Of a stretch of DNA of 64,000 bases, positions 45,479-54,192 are shown in pieces; within the stretch, counting starts at the first letter, position 1, and each line of letters begins with the position of its first letter. A program made the translations under genes and the position numbers. The notes under the pieces are model-generated. The model had not been told where the DNA came from. It made no database searches and saw only the letters and a list, made by a program, of their open reading frames with translations. Source of the DNA: Bacilli bacterium (GTDB lineage Bacteria > Bacillota_I > Bacilli_A > RF39 > UBA660); assembly GCA_900752905.1 (NCBI GenBank), contig CAADWX010000011.1, positions 132,530 to 196,529 of the forward strand, written 5' to 3'.

Positions 45479-45736
45479 ATGAACGAAGTTATAAAAATTG
45501 TAAATTCTGATGGAAATGAAATGGAAGTTAATGTAATAATGAGTTTTGAAGTTGAAGAGACTGGAAAACAATATATTATTTATAAAAAAACAGATGAAGA
45601 AGAAAATATGGATACAATTTATGCTTCTTTATTGCAAGAAAATAATGGAGAATATACTTTGACTGATATGACAGACGAAGAATGGACTTTTGTTAAATCT
45701 GTAATGGGTAGTGTAGTAAATAGTAAGGAGGATTAG
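45479..45736 (+). CDS. DUF1292-type small protein
   Basis: An 85-residue acidic protein: NSDGNEMEVNVIMSFEVEET and KQYIIYKKTDEEENMDTIYA match the beta-rich layout of DUF1292, a family often encoded next to the YrrK Holliday-junction resolvase in Firmicutes. Here it lies instead before a coiled-coil protein gene with a one-base gap. ATG 45479 keeps normal spacing from AGAGGG; the ATG at 45473 is too close. Function unknown. Confidence 0.65.
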   Translation: MNEVIKIVNSDGNEMEVNVIMSFEVEETGKQYIIYKKTDEEENMDTIYASLLQENNGEYTLTDMTDEEWTFVKSVMGSVVNSKED

Positions 45737-45737
45737 C

Positions 45738-47246
45738 ATGAATAATACTGAAAATAAGACAACTGTAATGGGAAAAACAATAATATTTAAAAGCGTTCCA
45801 AGCAAACTTAAAGCGCTTGGATCAAGAATTGCATCTATATCTAAAAATGCTACTAGAAAAATGTCTAATTGGTATGCTACTCATATTTCTGATAGAAAAT
45901 TTGATAGTATGAGTATTGAAAATCAAAAAAAAGTATTGGAAAAATTCAAAAATTATAATGAAAATAAATTAGATAATTATGCTAATGATGAAGCTGAATC
46001 AAAGTTAAAAAAACAATTTGAATATCAAAAAAATACTGATGAATATAATGCTAATGTAAATAGAATTAATGGAATGCAAAATAAAATAGACACTACTGAT
46101 ATGGAAGAAAATAAAATTAAAGAATTAGAATCAAAAATTTCAGAATTACAAAAACGTAATGACGATATTGTCAAAGAAGCAGAAGCCCAAAAAGAAGAAA
46201 TTAAATCAAAAATTATTGAAGATAATAAATCGAGATACGATGAATTATTTTCTAAGCATGAAAATAAAATTGCTGATGAAGAGTATATTGATGCTGATGA
46301 TGATTTAAGTGAAAATGTTTCTGATGATATAAATATTGATAGACTAAATAAAAAAATTGATGAGTTAGCTGAAAATACTGTAAGGCAAGCAAAAAAAGAA
46401 ATTAAATCAAATGATAATAAAAAGAATGCTGCAAATATGTTAAATTTATCAAATGTAGATGAAATAGAGAAAAGCATTGGTATTAGAATAACTGATAAAA
46501 CAGAAGAAATTTCATCTAAATTAGGAGGTATTTATTCTAAAAACTTAGACGTATTGCTTGCTAATTTTAAGAAAGAAATGGAAAAAAGTTTTAATTCGAT
46601 TTTAGAGGCTGCTATAAAAATAGAAATGAAAGAAAATAATAAACTTTTAAAAGTAGCAAGTGATAAAATTACAGATTTATCAAGTAAAAATGCAGAATTA
46701 ACTAAAAAATTAACTGAAGTAAGTACAAATTTTGAAAATGGTATCAATAAAAATAATTCTCTTATTCATGAGAAAAAACAACTTGAAGAGGAAAATACAT
46801 TATTAGTTCAGCAAAAAGAAAATTTATCTAGTGAAAAAGAAAAAATTGAGTTAGCATTAGAACAAGAAAAAAAGCAAAATGCTGATTATAAGACTGAAAT
46901 TAATATGTTAAAATCAAAAATTCAGAGTATAGAATCTAATAATAGTATTGAAATTGAAAAAACTCGTGATAATTATGAAAAAGTGATTAAACAATTAAAA
47001 GATAAAATTAAATATAGTGCTAGTATTTTAAGTGATAATGATTACTCAAATGATAAGGAAAAAGTAGTAAAATCGGATACAAAAAATAAAATTGATCGTT
47101 TGAATGAGACAAAACAAGTTATTTCTGATTTGTCTAAAACTTATGTAGATGCACCAAGTTATAGCGATGAATTTGATTTATCTCAATTTGATTTATCTAA
47201 TTTATTTGATAATAGTACTGAAGTTGCTTCTTCTAAAAGAAAATAA
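45738..47246 (+). CDS. Long coiled-coil protein, 502 residues
   Basis: I do not recognise a family. After a basic N-terminal 50 residues (SKLKALGSRIASISKNATRK) most of the chain is charged heptad sequence: coiled coils at about 95-160 and 315-430. A central segment (about 230-290) and an acidic C-terminal end (SDEFDLSQFDLSNLFDNS) may bind partners. No membrane span. It could be a scaffold or cytoskeletal-type filament. It is translationally linked to the DUF1292 gene. Confidence 0.7.
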   Translation: MNNTENKTTVMGKTIIFKSVPSKLKALGSRIASISKNATRKMSNWYATHISDRKFDSMSIENQKKVLEKFKNYNENKLDNYANDEAESKLKKQFEYQKNTDEYNANVNRINGMQNKIDTTDMEENKIKELESKISELQKRNDDIVKEAEAQKEEIKSKIIEDNKSRYDELFSKHENKIADEEYIDADDDLSENVSDDINIDRLNKKIDELAENTVRQAKKEIKSNDNKKNAANMLNLSNVDEIEKSIGIRITDKTEEISSKLGGIYSKNLDVLLANFKKEMEKSFNSILEAAIKIEMKENNKLLKVASDKITDLSSKNAELTKKLTEVSTNFENGINKNNSLIHEKKQLEEENTLLVQQKENLSSEKEKIELALEQEKKQNADYKTEINMLKSKIQSIESNNSIEIEKTRDNYEKVIKQLKDKIKYSASILSDNDYSNDKEKVVKSDTKNKIDRLNETKQVISDLSKTYVDAPSYSDEFDLSQFDLSNLFDNSTEVASSKRK

Positions 47247-47269
47247 GCATATGTAATATGCTTTTTTTT
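47245..47269 (+). terminator. Terminator of the coiled-coil gene
   Basis: An 8-bp stem AAGCATAT/ATATGCTT with a 3-base loop, then eight T. Confidence 0.85.
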
Positions 47270-47270
47270 G

Positions 47271-47299
47271 TTGAATTTATCTGTTTTAAAGAGTATAAT
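47271..47299 (+). promoter_or_regulatory. Promoter of the NfeD-like/deaminase operon
   Basis: TTGAAT (47271-47276) and TATAAT (47294-47299) with a 17-base spacer, directly behind the previous terminator. Confidence 0.65.
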
Positions 47300-47318
47300 T
47301 TTTTTAGGATGTGATTAC

Positions 47319-47546
47319 ATGATATATATATGGATTGCAATAGTTTTGTTCTTAGCTTTACTTGAAATAATGACCTCTAAACTTATTTCTATTTGGTTTT
47401 CAATTAGTGGCATTTTTGTTATTATTTCATCATTTTTTATTGATAATTATATTATAAGATTATTTATATTTTTATTAGGGGGTTTAATTCTTTTAACAAT
47501 TTTTAGACCGTTATTACTAAAAAATAGAGGTGAAAAAAATGGATAA
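47319..47546 (+). CDS. Short NfeD-like membrane protein
   Basis: A 75-residue protein with about three hydrophobic segments and the LLLKNRGEK ending of short NfeD-type membrane domains, without the OB-fold part of full NfeD. ATG 47319 follows AGGATGTGATT. It overlaps the deaminase gene by 8 bases. Function unknown. Confidence 0.5.
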   Translation: MIYIWIAIVLFLALLEIMTSKLISIWFSISGIFVIISSFFIDNYIIRLFIFLLGGLILLTIFRPLLLKNRGEKNG

Positions 47547-47985
47547 ATATATGAAAATTGCAATGGGAGAAGCAAGATGTGGATTGAATAATCATGATGG
47601 TGGACCATTTGGAACTGTAATTGTAAAAGATGGTAAGATTATTTCTCGTTCTCATAATACAGTTCTTAAAAGTTGTGATCCTACTGCTCATGGTGAGGTT
47701 AATGCAATAAGAGAAGCTTCAAAAATACTTAAAACACATGATTTATCTGGATGTGTTTTATATACTACTGCGCAACCTTGCCCTATGTGTTTAAGTGCTA
47801 TTATATGGTCTAATATAAAAGATGTTTATTATGGCTCTGATTTTAAGCATACAGCTTTAATTGGTTTTAGAGATGAAGATATTTATGACTATATAAAGGG
47901 TAAAAATAATATGCTTAATCTTAAACAAATTGATTCTCTTGAATGTGATAAGTTACAAGATGAATATGATGATAAAATATATTAA
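47539..47985 (+). CDS. guaD: Guanine deaminase-type nucleoside deaminase
   Basis: A 148-residue zinc deaminase: HGEVNAIREA (H51, E53) and QPCPMCLSAIIW (C81, C84) form the active site. The early GGPFGTVIVKDGKI and the late EDIYDYI match bacterial guanine deaminases (GuaD), which turn guanine into xanthine, better than tRNA adenosine deaminase. ATG 47539 follows AGAGGTG. It ends in a terminator shared with the converging regulator gene. Confidence 0.78.
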   Translation: MDKYMKIAMGEARCGLNNHDGGPFGTVIVKDGKIISRSHNTVLKSCDPTAHGEVNAIREASKILKTHDLSGCVLYTTAQPCPMCLSAIIWSNIKDVYYGSDFKHTALIGFRDEDIYDYIKGKNNMLNLKQIDSLECDKLQDEYDDKIY

Positions 47986-48009
47986 AAGACTTTGAGTCTT
48001 TTTTTTTAA
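47985..48009. terminator. Terminator between guaD and the Crp/Fnr gene
   Basis: A 7-bp stem AAAGACT/AGTCTTT with a 3-base loop and a T run. It overlaps the last codon of the converging regulator gene. Confidence 0.75.
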
Positions 48010-48626
48010 TACTTATTTATGGTTATTTTTTTACCAATTATTTCTATAAATCCTTCTTCTTTTAAATGTTTTATTTCTCTTGTCATAGCACTTCTATCTA
48101 CAGATAAGAAATCTGCTAGATGTGTATAAGATATATTTAAATAAAAATGGGTTGATGCTTTTTTATTACATTCGTTTTCAAAATATTTCATTATTTTTTC
48201 TCTTGTGGTTCTTTTTGTGAGTATTTCTATTCTATTGTTTAAGTCTGTTATTTTTTTATTTAGAAACATCATCATGTTATATATTAATTTATCTGAATGG
48301 TTTTCTTTTTTAATACATTTATCTAAGATTGTGTTTATATTAAAATATATTATTTCACTTTCTGATGTTGTTATTACTGATGAATATTCTGTACTTGCTG
48401 AAAATAAACTTCCAAATATTTCGTTTTCTTTTAGTGAATCTAATATAGTTATATTTCCGTTTAAATCATATTTTAATAGGTCACAACTTCCTCTTGATAT
48501 TAGTCCTATTTCATTTGTATTTGAAATGTTTGACATAACTGTTGTTCCTTTTCTAAAAGTCATTTTTCTTCCATCTAGTTTATTTATAATTTTTTTTATA
48601 TCTTGCTCATTGATATTTTCAAACAT
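48006..48626 (-). CDS. Crp/Fnr family regulator
   Basis: A 206-residue regulator with a cyclic-nucleotide-binding-like domain (about 10-125, GLISRGSCDLLKYDLNG) and a C-terminal winged helix (YTHLADFLSVDRSAMTREIK). Three scattered cysteines do not look like the Fe-S ligands of classic FNR. The start at 48626 follows AAAAGAGGTGTAAAT; the longer frame would include the operator region. It is divergent from nrdDG, with a palindromic operator between, so it probably controls itself and nrdDG in response to oxygen or redox state. Confidence 0.82.
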   Translation of the reverse strand: MFENINEQDIKKIINKLDGRKMTFRKGTTVMSNISNTNEIGLISRGSCDLLKYDLNGNITILDSLKENEIFGSLFSASTEYSSVITTSESEIIYFNINTILDKCIKKENHSDKLIYNMMMFLNKKITDLNNRIEILTKRTTREKIMKYFENECNKKASTHFYLNISYTHLADFLSVDRSAMTREIKHLKEEGFIEIIGKKITINKY

Positions 48627-48663
48627 ATTTACACCTCTTTTGTAAACTATTTTTACTAATTTA

Positions 48664-48692
48664 ATTATATTCTTGTTTTGTTGCAATTGCAA
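48664..48692 (-). promoter_or_regulatory. Promoter of the Crp/Fnr gene
   Basis: On the minus strand TTGCAA (48687-48692) and TATAAT (48664-48669) are 17 bases apart. The -35 box is one half of the palindrome, so a bound regulator would shut its own gene. Confidence 0.6.
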
Positions 48693-48694
48693 CA
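48679..48694. promoter_or_regulatory. Palindromic operator TGTTGCAATTGCAACA
   Basis: A perfect 16-base palindrome between the divergent regulator and nrdD, with TTGC half-sites typical for Crp/Fnr proteins. Its centre is about 41 bases before the start expected from a weak TAAACT -10 box (48716-48721) of nrdD. That is the usual place for activators of class II promoters. Confidence 0.6.
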
Positions 48695-48751
48695 GTAATT
48701 TAAAATAAATAGTGCTAAACTTTAATCGTAAGATAATAGGAGTGAGATTAA

Positions 48752-50872
48752 ATGAAGATAATAAAACGTGATGGAAAAATAGTTGATTATGATAGAAATA
48801 AAATAGAAGTAGCTATCGATAAAGCAAATGGTCAAGTACCAGAAGAAGAAAGAGTTAGTAAGACTCAAGTTAAAAATATTATAAATTATATAGAATCTTT
48901 GAATAAAAAAAGAATGCTAGTTGAAGATATTCAAGATATTATTGAAACTAAATTAATGTCTATAGGAAAATATGAACTTGCTAAGGAGTACATTGTATAT
49001 CGTTATACTAGAGCATTAGTTAGAAAAGCTAATACGACAGATGATTCAATTTTGAATTTAATTAAATGCAATAATAAAGATGTTATGGAAGAAAATTCTA
49101 ACAAGAATGCATTTGTAGCTTCTACTCAAAGAGATTTAATAGCAGGAGAAGTATCTAAAGATTTATCTAAAAGAATTTTGCTTCCTGAAAAAATTTCAAA
49201 GGCGCATGAAGAAGGTATATTACATTTTCATGATATGGATTATTTTTTACAACCAATATTTAATTGTTGTTTAATTAATATTGGGGATATGCTTGATAAT
49301 GGTACAGTTATGAATGGCAAGAAAATAGAATCTCCAAAGGGATTTCAAGTTGCTTGTACTGTTACAACTCAGATTATTGCATCTGTTGCGTCTAGTCAAT
49401 ATGGAGGTCAATCTGTAGAAATTAGACATCTTGGTAAATATTTAAGGAAAAGTAAAGAAAAATTTGAAAGACAAATTGAAAATGTTAAGGGATTAACAAA
49501 AAAACAAAAGGAAGAAATAGTAAATATAAGACTTAAAAATGAACTTTCTAGTGGTGTACAAACTATTCAGTATCAAATTAATACTTTAATGACTACTAAT
49601 GGTCAATCACCTTTTGTTACGCTTTTCTTGAATTTGAAAGAGGATGATCCTTATATTGAAGAAAATGCTATGATAATTCAAGAAATATTGGAACAAAGAA
49701 TTCAAGGAATAAAGAATGAAAAAGGTGTTTATGTTACTCCTGCTTTTCCAAAGCTTGTATATGTTTTAGATGAACATAATGCATTAAAGGGTGGTAAGTA
49801 TGATTATTTAACTGAACTTGCTATTAAATGTTCTACTAAAAGAATGTATCCTGATTATATTTCTGCAAAACAAATGAGAGAAAACTATGAAGGAAATGTA
49901 TTTAGCCCTATGGGATGTAGAAGTTTCTTATCTCCTTGGAAAGATGAAAATGGAAATTATAAATTTGAAGGAAGATTTAATCAAGGTGTAGTTAGTATTA
50001 ATTTACCTCAAATTGGTATAATAGCTGATGGTGATGAAGAGGTATTTTGGAAATTATTTGATGAGAGACTTGATTTATGTTTTGAAGCTTTGATGTGTCG
50101 TCATCGTGCTTTATTAGGTACTTTATCAGATGTATCACCAATACATTGGCAATATGGCGCTATAGCTCGTCTTGAAAAAGGTGAAAAGATAGATAAATTC
50201 TTAAAAGGTGGATATTCAACTATTTCACTTGGATATATTGGGTTATATGAACTAACTAAATTAATGAAAGGCGTATCACACACTCAAAAAGAAGGAGAAG
50301 AATTCGCACTTCGTGTTATGAATCATTTAAGAGAAACTTGTGATAAATGGAAAAAGGAAACTGGTATAGGATTTGGATTATATGGTACTCCTGCAGAATC
50401 ATTATGTTATAGATTTGCACGTATTGATAAAGAAAGATTTGGTACTATTAAAGATGTAACTGATAAAGGTTTCTATACTAATTCATATCATGTTGATGTA
50501 CGTGAAAAAATTGATGCATTTTCTAAATTAAAATTTGAATCTCAATTTCAAAAAATTTCAAATGGTGGATGTATTTCTTATGTTGAAATTCCTAATATGA
50601 GTCATAATTTAGAAGCTATGCGTGAATTAGTTAAATATATATATGAAAATTTACAATATGCTGAATTTAATACAAAATCTGATTATTGCCAGGTATGTGG
50701 ATATACTGGTGAAATAAAGATAAATGATAATCTAGAATGGGAATGTCCAGAATGTGGTAATAAAGATAAAAATAAAATGAATGTTACTAGAAGAACTTGT
50801 GGTTATTTAGGTGAAAATTTCTGGAATGAAGGTAAAACAAAAGAGATAAAGGCTAGGGCATTACATCTATGA
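48752..50872 (+). CDS. nrdD: Anaerobic ribonucleoside-triphosphate reductase
   Basis: A 706-residue class III reductase. The N-terminal ATP-cone (MKIIKRDGKIVDYDRNKIEV, to about residue 95) gives allosteric control. The glycyl-radical loop RRTCGYLGE has G684. Before it CQVCG and CPECG form the zinc site needed to carry the radical. It makes dNTPs without oxygen, which points to an anaerobic host. The stop is TGA and overlaps the NrdG start. Confidence 0.96.
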   Translation: MKIIKRDGKIVDYDRNKIEVAIDKANGQVPEEERVSKTQVKNIINYIESLNKKRMLVEDIQDIIETKLMSIGKYELAKEYIVYRYTRALVRKANTTDDSILNLIKCNNKDVMEENSNKNAFVASTQRDLIAGEVSKDLSKRILLPEKISKAHEEGILHFHDMDYFLQPIFNCCLINIGDMLDNGTVMNGKKIESPKGFQVACTVTTQIIASVASSQYGGQSVEIRHLGKYLRKSKEKFERQIENVKGLTKKQKEEIVNIRLKNELSSGVQTIQYQINTLMTTNGQSPFVTLFLNLKEDDPYIEENAMIIQEILEQRIQGIKNEKGVYVTPAFPKLVYVLDEHNALKGGKYDYLTELAIKCSTKRMYPDYISAKQMRENYEGNVFSPMGCRSFLSPWKDENGNYKFEGRFNQGVVSINLPQIGIIADGDEEVFWKLFDERLDLCFEALMCRHRALLGTLSDVSPIHWQYGAIARLEKGEKIDKFLKGGYSTISLGYIGLYELTKLMKGVSHTQKEGEEFALRVMNHLRETCDKWKKETGIGFGLYGTPAESLCYRFARIDKERFGTIKDVTDKGFYTNSYHVDVREKIDAFSKLKFESQFQKISNGGCISYVEIPNMSHNLEAMRELVKYIYENLQYAEFNTKSDYCQVCGYTGEIKINDNLEWECPECGNKDKNKMNVTRRTCGYLGENFWNEGKTKEIKARALHL

Positions 50873-51423
50873 GATACATGGAAATAAAAAAATATGATAT
50901 ATCAAATGGTCCAGGAGTAAGGGTATCTGTCTTTGCTTCTGGATGTCACCATCATTGTGAGGGATGTTTTAATAGTATAGCTTGGGATTTTAAATCGGGT
51001 AAAGAGTTTACTCAAGAAGTTTTTAATGAAGTGCTTGATGCTCTTAATCATGAATATATTACAGGGCTTAGTTTACTTGGTGGTGAACCTTTTGAACTTG
51101 TTAATGTAAAAGGTTTTTTACCTCTTGTTAAAAAAGTTAAAGAATTATATCCTAATAAAACTATTTGGGCATACACAGGTTATTTATTTGATAAAGAAAT
51201 ATTGGATGATATTTGTAAAAAGAGTAAGGAGATGGAAGAGTTTGTTAAATATTTAGATATTGTTGTTGATGGAAAATTTGTATCGTCTTTAAAGCAATCA
51301 AATTTAATATTTAAAGGATCTTCTAATCAAAGAATTATTGATGTTAAAGAAACATTAAAACAAGGTAAAATTATTTTAGATGAATTAAACGATAAGAGGT
51401 TAGATTATGGTAAACAAGATTAA
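50869..51423 (+). CDS. nrdG: Anaerobic RNR-activating radical SAM protein
   Basis: The 184-residue NrdG has the CxxxCxxC cluster motif in SGCHHHCEGCFN (C26, C30, C33), then LLGGEPFE, and IWAYTGYL. It uses S-adenosylmethionine to create the glycyl radical on NrdD. Overlapping nrdD by 4 bases and dut by 17 bases, it is the middle gene of an nrdD-nrdG-dut operon. Confidence 0.95.
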   Translation: MRYMEIKKYDISNGPGVRVSVFASGCHHHCEGCFNSIAWDFKSGKEFTQEVFNEVLDALNHEYITGLSLLGGEPFELVNVKGFLPLVKKVKELYPNKTIWAYTGYLFDKEILDDICKKSKEMEEFVKYLDIVVDGKFVSSLKQSNLIFKGSSNQRIIDVKETLKQGKIILDELNDKRLDYGKQD

Positions 51424-51850
51424 TATAATTAAATTTGATGATAGAGCTATTTTGCCAACATATGGTACAGAATTTGCTGCAGGTGCTGATTTGTACGCTG
51501 TACTTGATAATACTATTTCTATAAATCCAGGTGAAACTGTATTTATTGGAACTGGTTTAGGGATGGAAATACCAGAGGGTTATGCTGGGTTTATATATGC
51601 AAGAAGTGGTCTTTCTACAAAAAAAGGACTTGCTCCAGCTAATAAAGTTGGTGTAATAGATGCTGATTATAGAGGAGAAATAAAAGTAGCGCTTTATAAT
51701 CAATCAAATGAGTTAAGAACTATAGAACCAGGTGAAAGAATTGCTCAAATTGTTATAGCTCCATTTCTTAAATGTGAATTTAATTTGACAAATAAATTAA
51801 ATGAAACAGAACGTGGTAATGGTGGATTTGGATCAACCGGTTTAAAATAA
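51407..51850 (+). CDS. dut: dUTP diphosphatase
   Basis: A 147-residue trimeric-type dUTPase with all five motifs in order: AAGADLYA, YARSGLSTKKG, NKVGVIDADYRGE, GERIAQIVI and RGNGGFGSTG. It removes dUTP and gives dUMP for dTMP synthesis. Its overlap with nrdG makes a nucleotide-supply operon. Confidence 0.95.
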   Translation: MVNKINIIKFDDRAILPTYGTEFAAGADLYAVLDNTISINPGETVFIGTGLGMEIPEGYAGFIYARSGLSTKKGLAPANKVGVIDADYRGEIKVALYNQSNELRTIEPGERIAQIVIAPFLKCEFNLTNKLNETERGNGGFGSTGLK

Positions 51851-51890
51851 TGTTAGGAAATTGAAATTTAACAGTAATGGGTTAAAAATA

Positions 51891-51925
51891 CAAAGGTCAA
51901 AATTATTAAATTTATGACTTTTTTT
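51891..51925 (+). terminator. Terminator of the nrdDG-dut operon
   Basis: AAGGTCA and TGACTTT can pair over a 15-base AT-rich loop and are followed by seven T. The rest of the 51851-52119 gap holds only AT-rich sequence and a TATAAT (52071-52076) for the next gene. Confidence 0.5.
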
Positions 51926-52119
51926 AATTGAAATTAATCTATATTAACTATATAAATTTAATAGAGTTTATTAAAAAATTAAGTAAATATGTTGTATTTT
52001 TAAGAATTTAAAATTATCATAAGAAAAATTAATTATAAAAAATATTAATAGAAGATTACAATATTTATGGTATAATGTTGTTAGTTATAATAATTGTAAA
52101 TTGTTGAGGAATTTAAAAT

Positions 52120-53289
52120 ATGAAATTAAACGAAGAAATAAATAGATTAGATTATAAATATCAATTTGTTAAAAATAATAGATATTGGAATTATGATAAA
52201 GAATATGAATTATTATTAGATAATAAAAAAATAAAAATTTCAGAAAGTGATATTTTGTTGAGGATATCTTATGATATTTCAAATAAAGTGTATCTAAATT
52301 CAGTTAAAAGAAATGATATGGCTGATTACGAAATCCCAAATATTGATATTGAACAAATGAAAAAAATTGTTATAAGTTTTTTTATGAGTATAAATCCAAA
52401 TTTAAGTAATAAAATATCATTCATTTTAGCAAATACTAAATTTATTAGATATGATAATAATATTTCTAATAGTAAGCAGAGATCTGTATCTAATGGCGAC
52501 GGAATAAAATTATATTACAAAAATGATTTGAATTCTTTAGTTACTTTAGCACATGAAGTTAGTCATCGTATTTCAAATTTAGATGATAATCTTGAGATTA
52601 ATAATAAAAACAAAGTCACATCATTTGCTGAAATTGAATCAGAATTAACAGAAGATTTATTTTTAGATTATTTGAAAGAAAACAATTTACAAATTAAAGA
52701 TAAGAACTTGAGTGGTTCCGTCAGGCCTCTAAATAATAATGATGTTAATGATATCAAATATAATAAATATAAATCTGCTATTTTTATGGCATATAGATCA
52801 ATTGATGAATTAGAGTTTAAAAAGATAGCTAAAAATAGTAAAATATATAGTATTGATAATAAACTTATTAATGAGTTATCTAATAATTTGAATTTAGAAA
52901 AAGAAGAGATTATTTCTAGAATAGACAAGTTTATTAGTCAATATTATCCTGATGATGAAGAACATAATTATTTAGGTGTAAAAGATTATGATTTAAAAAA
53001 TGGTAAACAATTATCTAATGAGTGTAGATTTATTTATGCGTATTGTTTTGTTGAAAAATTTAATAATATGAATTTGGATTATAGTCAAAAATGCAATTTT
53101 TATAAAAATTATTTAGATAATGCAAAAAATATGTCATTTCAGAAAGTTTTAGAATTATTTAATGTGAATTTATTTAGATTAGATGGTTTTACTAATGAAT
53201 TTATAAATAAATTTAATGAGTTATCAAATAAAAATTATTTACAAAGTTATATAAGTCAATTAAATATTGAAACAGAAAAAACAAAATAA
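52120..53289 (+). CDS. Predicted zinc metallopeptidase, family not assigned
   Basis: A 389-residue soluble protein with LAHEVSHRISNLD (H145, E146, H149), a full HExxH site, and FAEIESELTEDLFLDYL (E171 or E173) about 22-24 residues later as third ligand. This helix pattern recalls M3-type oligopeptidases, but the protein is shorter and otherwise unlike them. It is a single gene with a TATAAT box 44 bases before its start and no signal peptide, so it acts in the cytoplasm. Substrate unknown. Confidence 0.6.
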   Translation: MKLNEEINRLDYKYQFVKNNRYWNYDKEYELLLDNKKIKISESDILLRISYDISNKVYLNSVKRNDMADYEIPNIDIEQMKKIVISFFMSINPNLSNKISFILANTKFIRYDNNISNSKQRSVSNGDGIKLYYKNDLNSLVTLAHEVSHRISNLDDNLEINNKNKVTSFAEIESELTEDLFLDYLKENNLQIKDKNLSGSVRPLNNNDVNDIKYNKYKSAIFMAYRSIDELEFKKIAKNSKIYSIDNKLINELSNNLNLEKEEIISRIDKFISQYYPDDEEHNYLGVKDYDLKNGKQLSNECRFIYAYCFVEKFNNMNLDYSQKCNFYKNYLDNAKNMSFQKVLELFNVNLFRLDGFTNEFINKFNELSNKNYLQSYISQLNIETEKTK

Positions 53290-53411
53290 ATTAATCGTTA
53301 TGAAAGTTAAAACATACAGAATGATTTATTTTGTTTTTTGTTGATAAAATATTGGAGGATAAAAAAGTAACTGTTTGTAATTTATATATAAAAATTAATT
53401 AATAATGCCCC

Positions 53412-53436
53412 AAAAATGGATATTCCATTTTTTTTT
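53412..53436 (+). terminator. Terminator-like hairpin before mntP
   Basis: AAAATGGA/TCCATTTT with a 3-base loop, then a T run. The 53290-53411 stretch before it has a GGAGG at 53354 without a clear start codon, so a short lost frame is possible. Confidence 0.6.
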
Positions 53437-53484
53437 GTTATAAATAAAAAATTAATTTATATAATTATGTATGGAGGATATCTC

Positions 53485-54024
53485 ATGAATGTTTTTGAAA
53501 TAATATTACTTTCTTTTGGACTTGCTGCAGATGCTTTTGCTACATCAATATGTAAAGGTCTTGAACTTCCTAGAGTAACTTTTAAACATATGATTATTGT
53601 TGGACTTTTTTTTGGTATATTTCAAGGTTTAATGCCTTTGATTGGATATTTTATAGGAGATAGTTTTTCTTTATATACAGTTAAATTTAATAATCTTATA
53701 GCTTTTATTTTGCTTAGTATAATTGGTATTAATATGATACATGAATCATTTTCTAAAGATGAGATATATGATAATTCTTTTTCTTTTAAAAATTTATTTG
53801 TTTTAGCTTTTGCGACAAGTATTGATGCTTTTACATCTGGAATAACTTTTTCTCTATTAGATATTAATATACCTATAGCTATTTTTTTTATAACGATAAT
53901 TACTTTTATAACATCTGTTTTAGGTGTTAAAATAGGTAGTATTTTTGGTTATAAATATAAATCTAAGGCAGAATTATTAGGAGGATGTATATTAATTTTA
54001 TTGGGAATTAAATTATTTGTTTAA
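53485..54024 (+). CDS. mntP: Putative manganese efflux pump MntP
   Basis: A 179-residue protein with six membrane segments and two copies of the family's Asp motif: LAADAFATSICKG near the start and TSIDAFTSGITFS in the second half. MntP exports Mn2+ when it is high. I see no yybP-ykoY manganese riboswitch upstream. ATG 53485 follows TGGAGG; the longer frame upstream runs through a terminator. Confidence 0.9.
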   Translation: MNVFEIILLSFGLAADAFATSICKGLELPRVTFKHMIIVGLFFGIFQGLMPLIGYFIGDSFSLYTVKFNNLIAFILLSIIGINMIHESFSKDEIYDNSFSFKNLFVLAFATSIDAFTSGITFSLLDINIPIAIFFITIITFITSVLGVKIGSIFGYKYKSKAELLGGCILILLGIKLFV

Positions 54025-54028
54025 AATT

Positions 54029-54054
54029 AAAGAAATGTATAGTTTCTTTTTTTT
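54029..54054 (+). terminator. Terminator of mntP
   Basis: AAAGAAA/TTTCTTT with a 7-base loop, followed by a T run. Confidence 0.6.
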
Positions 54055-54192
54055 CTTTATGATAAAATTATTTTTGGGTTATATTATAACTGTTATAGTA
54101 GATCTATTAAGAAATTGTTAAAGAATATTATTGAATAGGGGTCTGCTGATTTGTGATAAATACATTTAATAAAAAAATTATAAAGGAGATAA

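Noticed and set aside
46025..46477. Serine- and phenylalanine-rich minus-strand frame inside the coiled-coil gene
   Set aside because: Typical antisense reading of a Lys/Glu-rich coiled coil; no start signals or family features.
48205..48645. Plus-strand frame of 146 codons opposite the Crp/Fnr gene
   Set aside because: Antisense shadow; the minus-strand frame has clear Crp/Fnr domains.
53290..53484. Manganese riboswitch before mntP
   Set aside because: The yybP-ykoY conserved loops are not seen; only a terminator-like hairpin is present.
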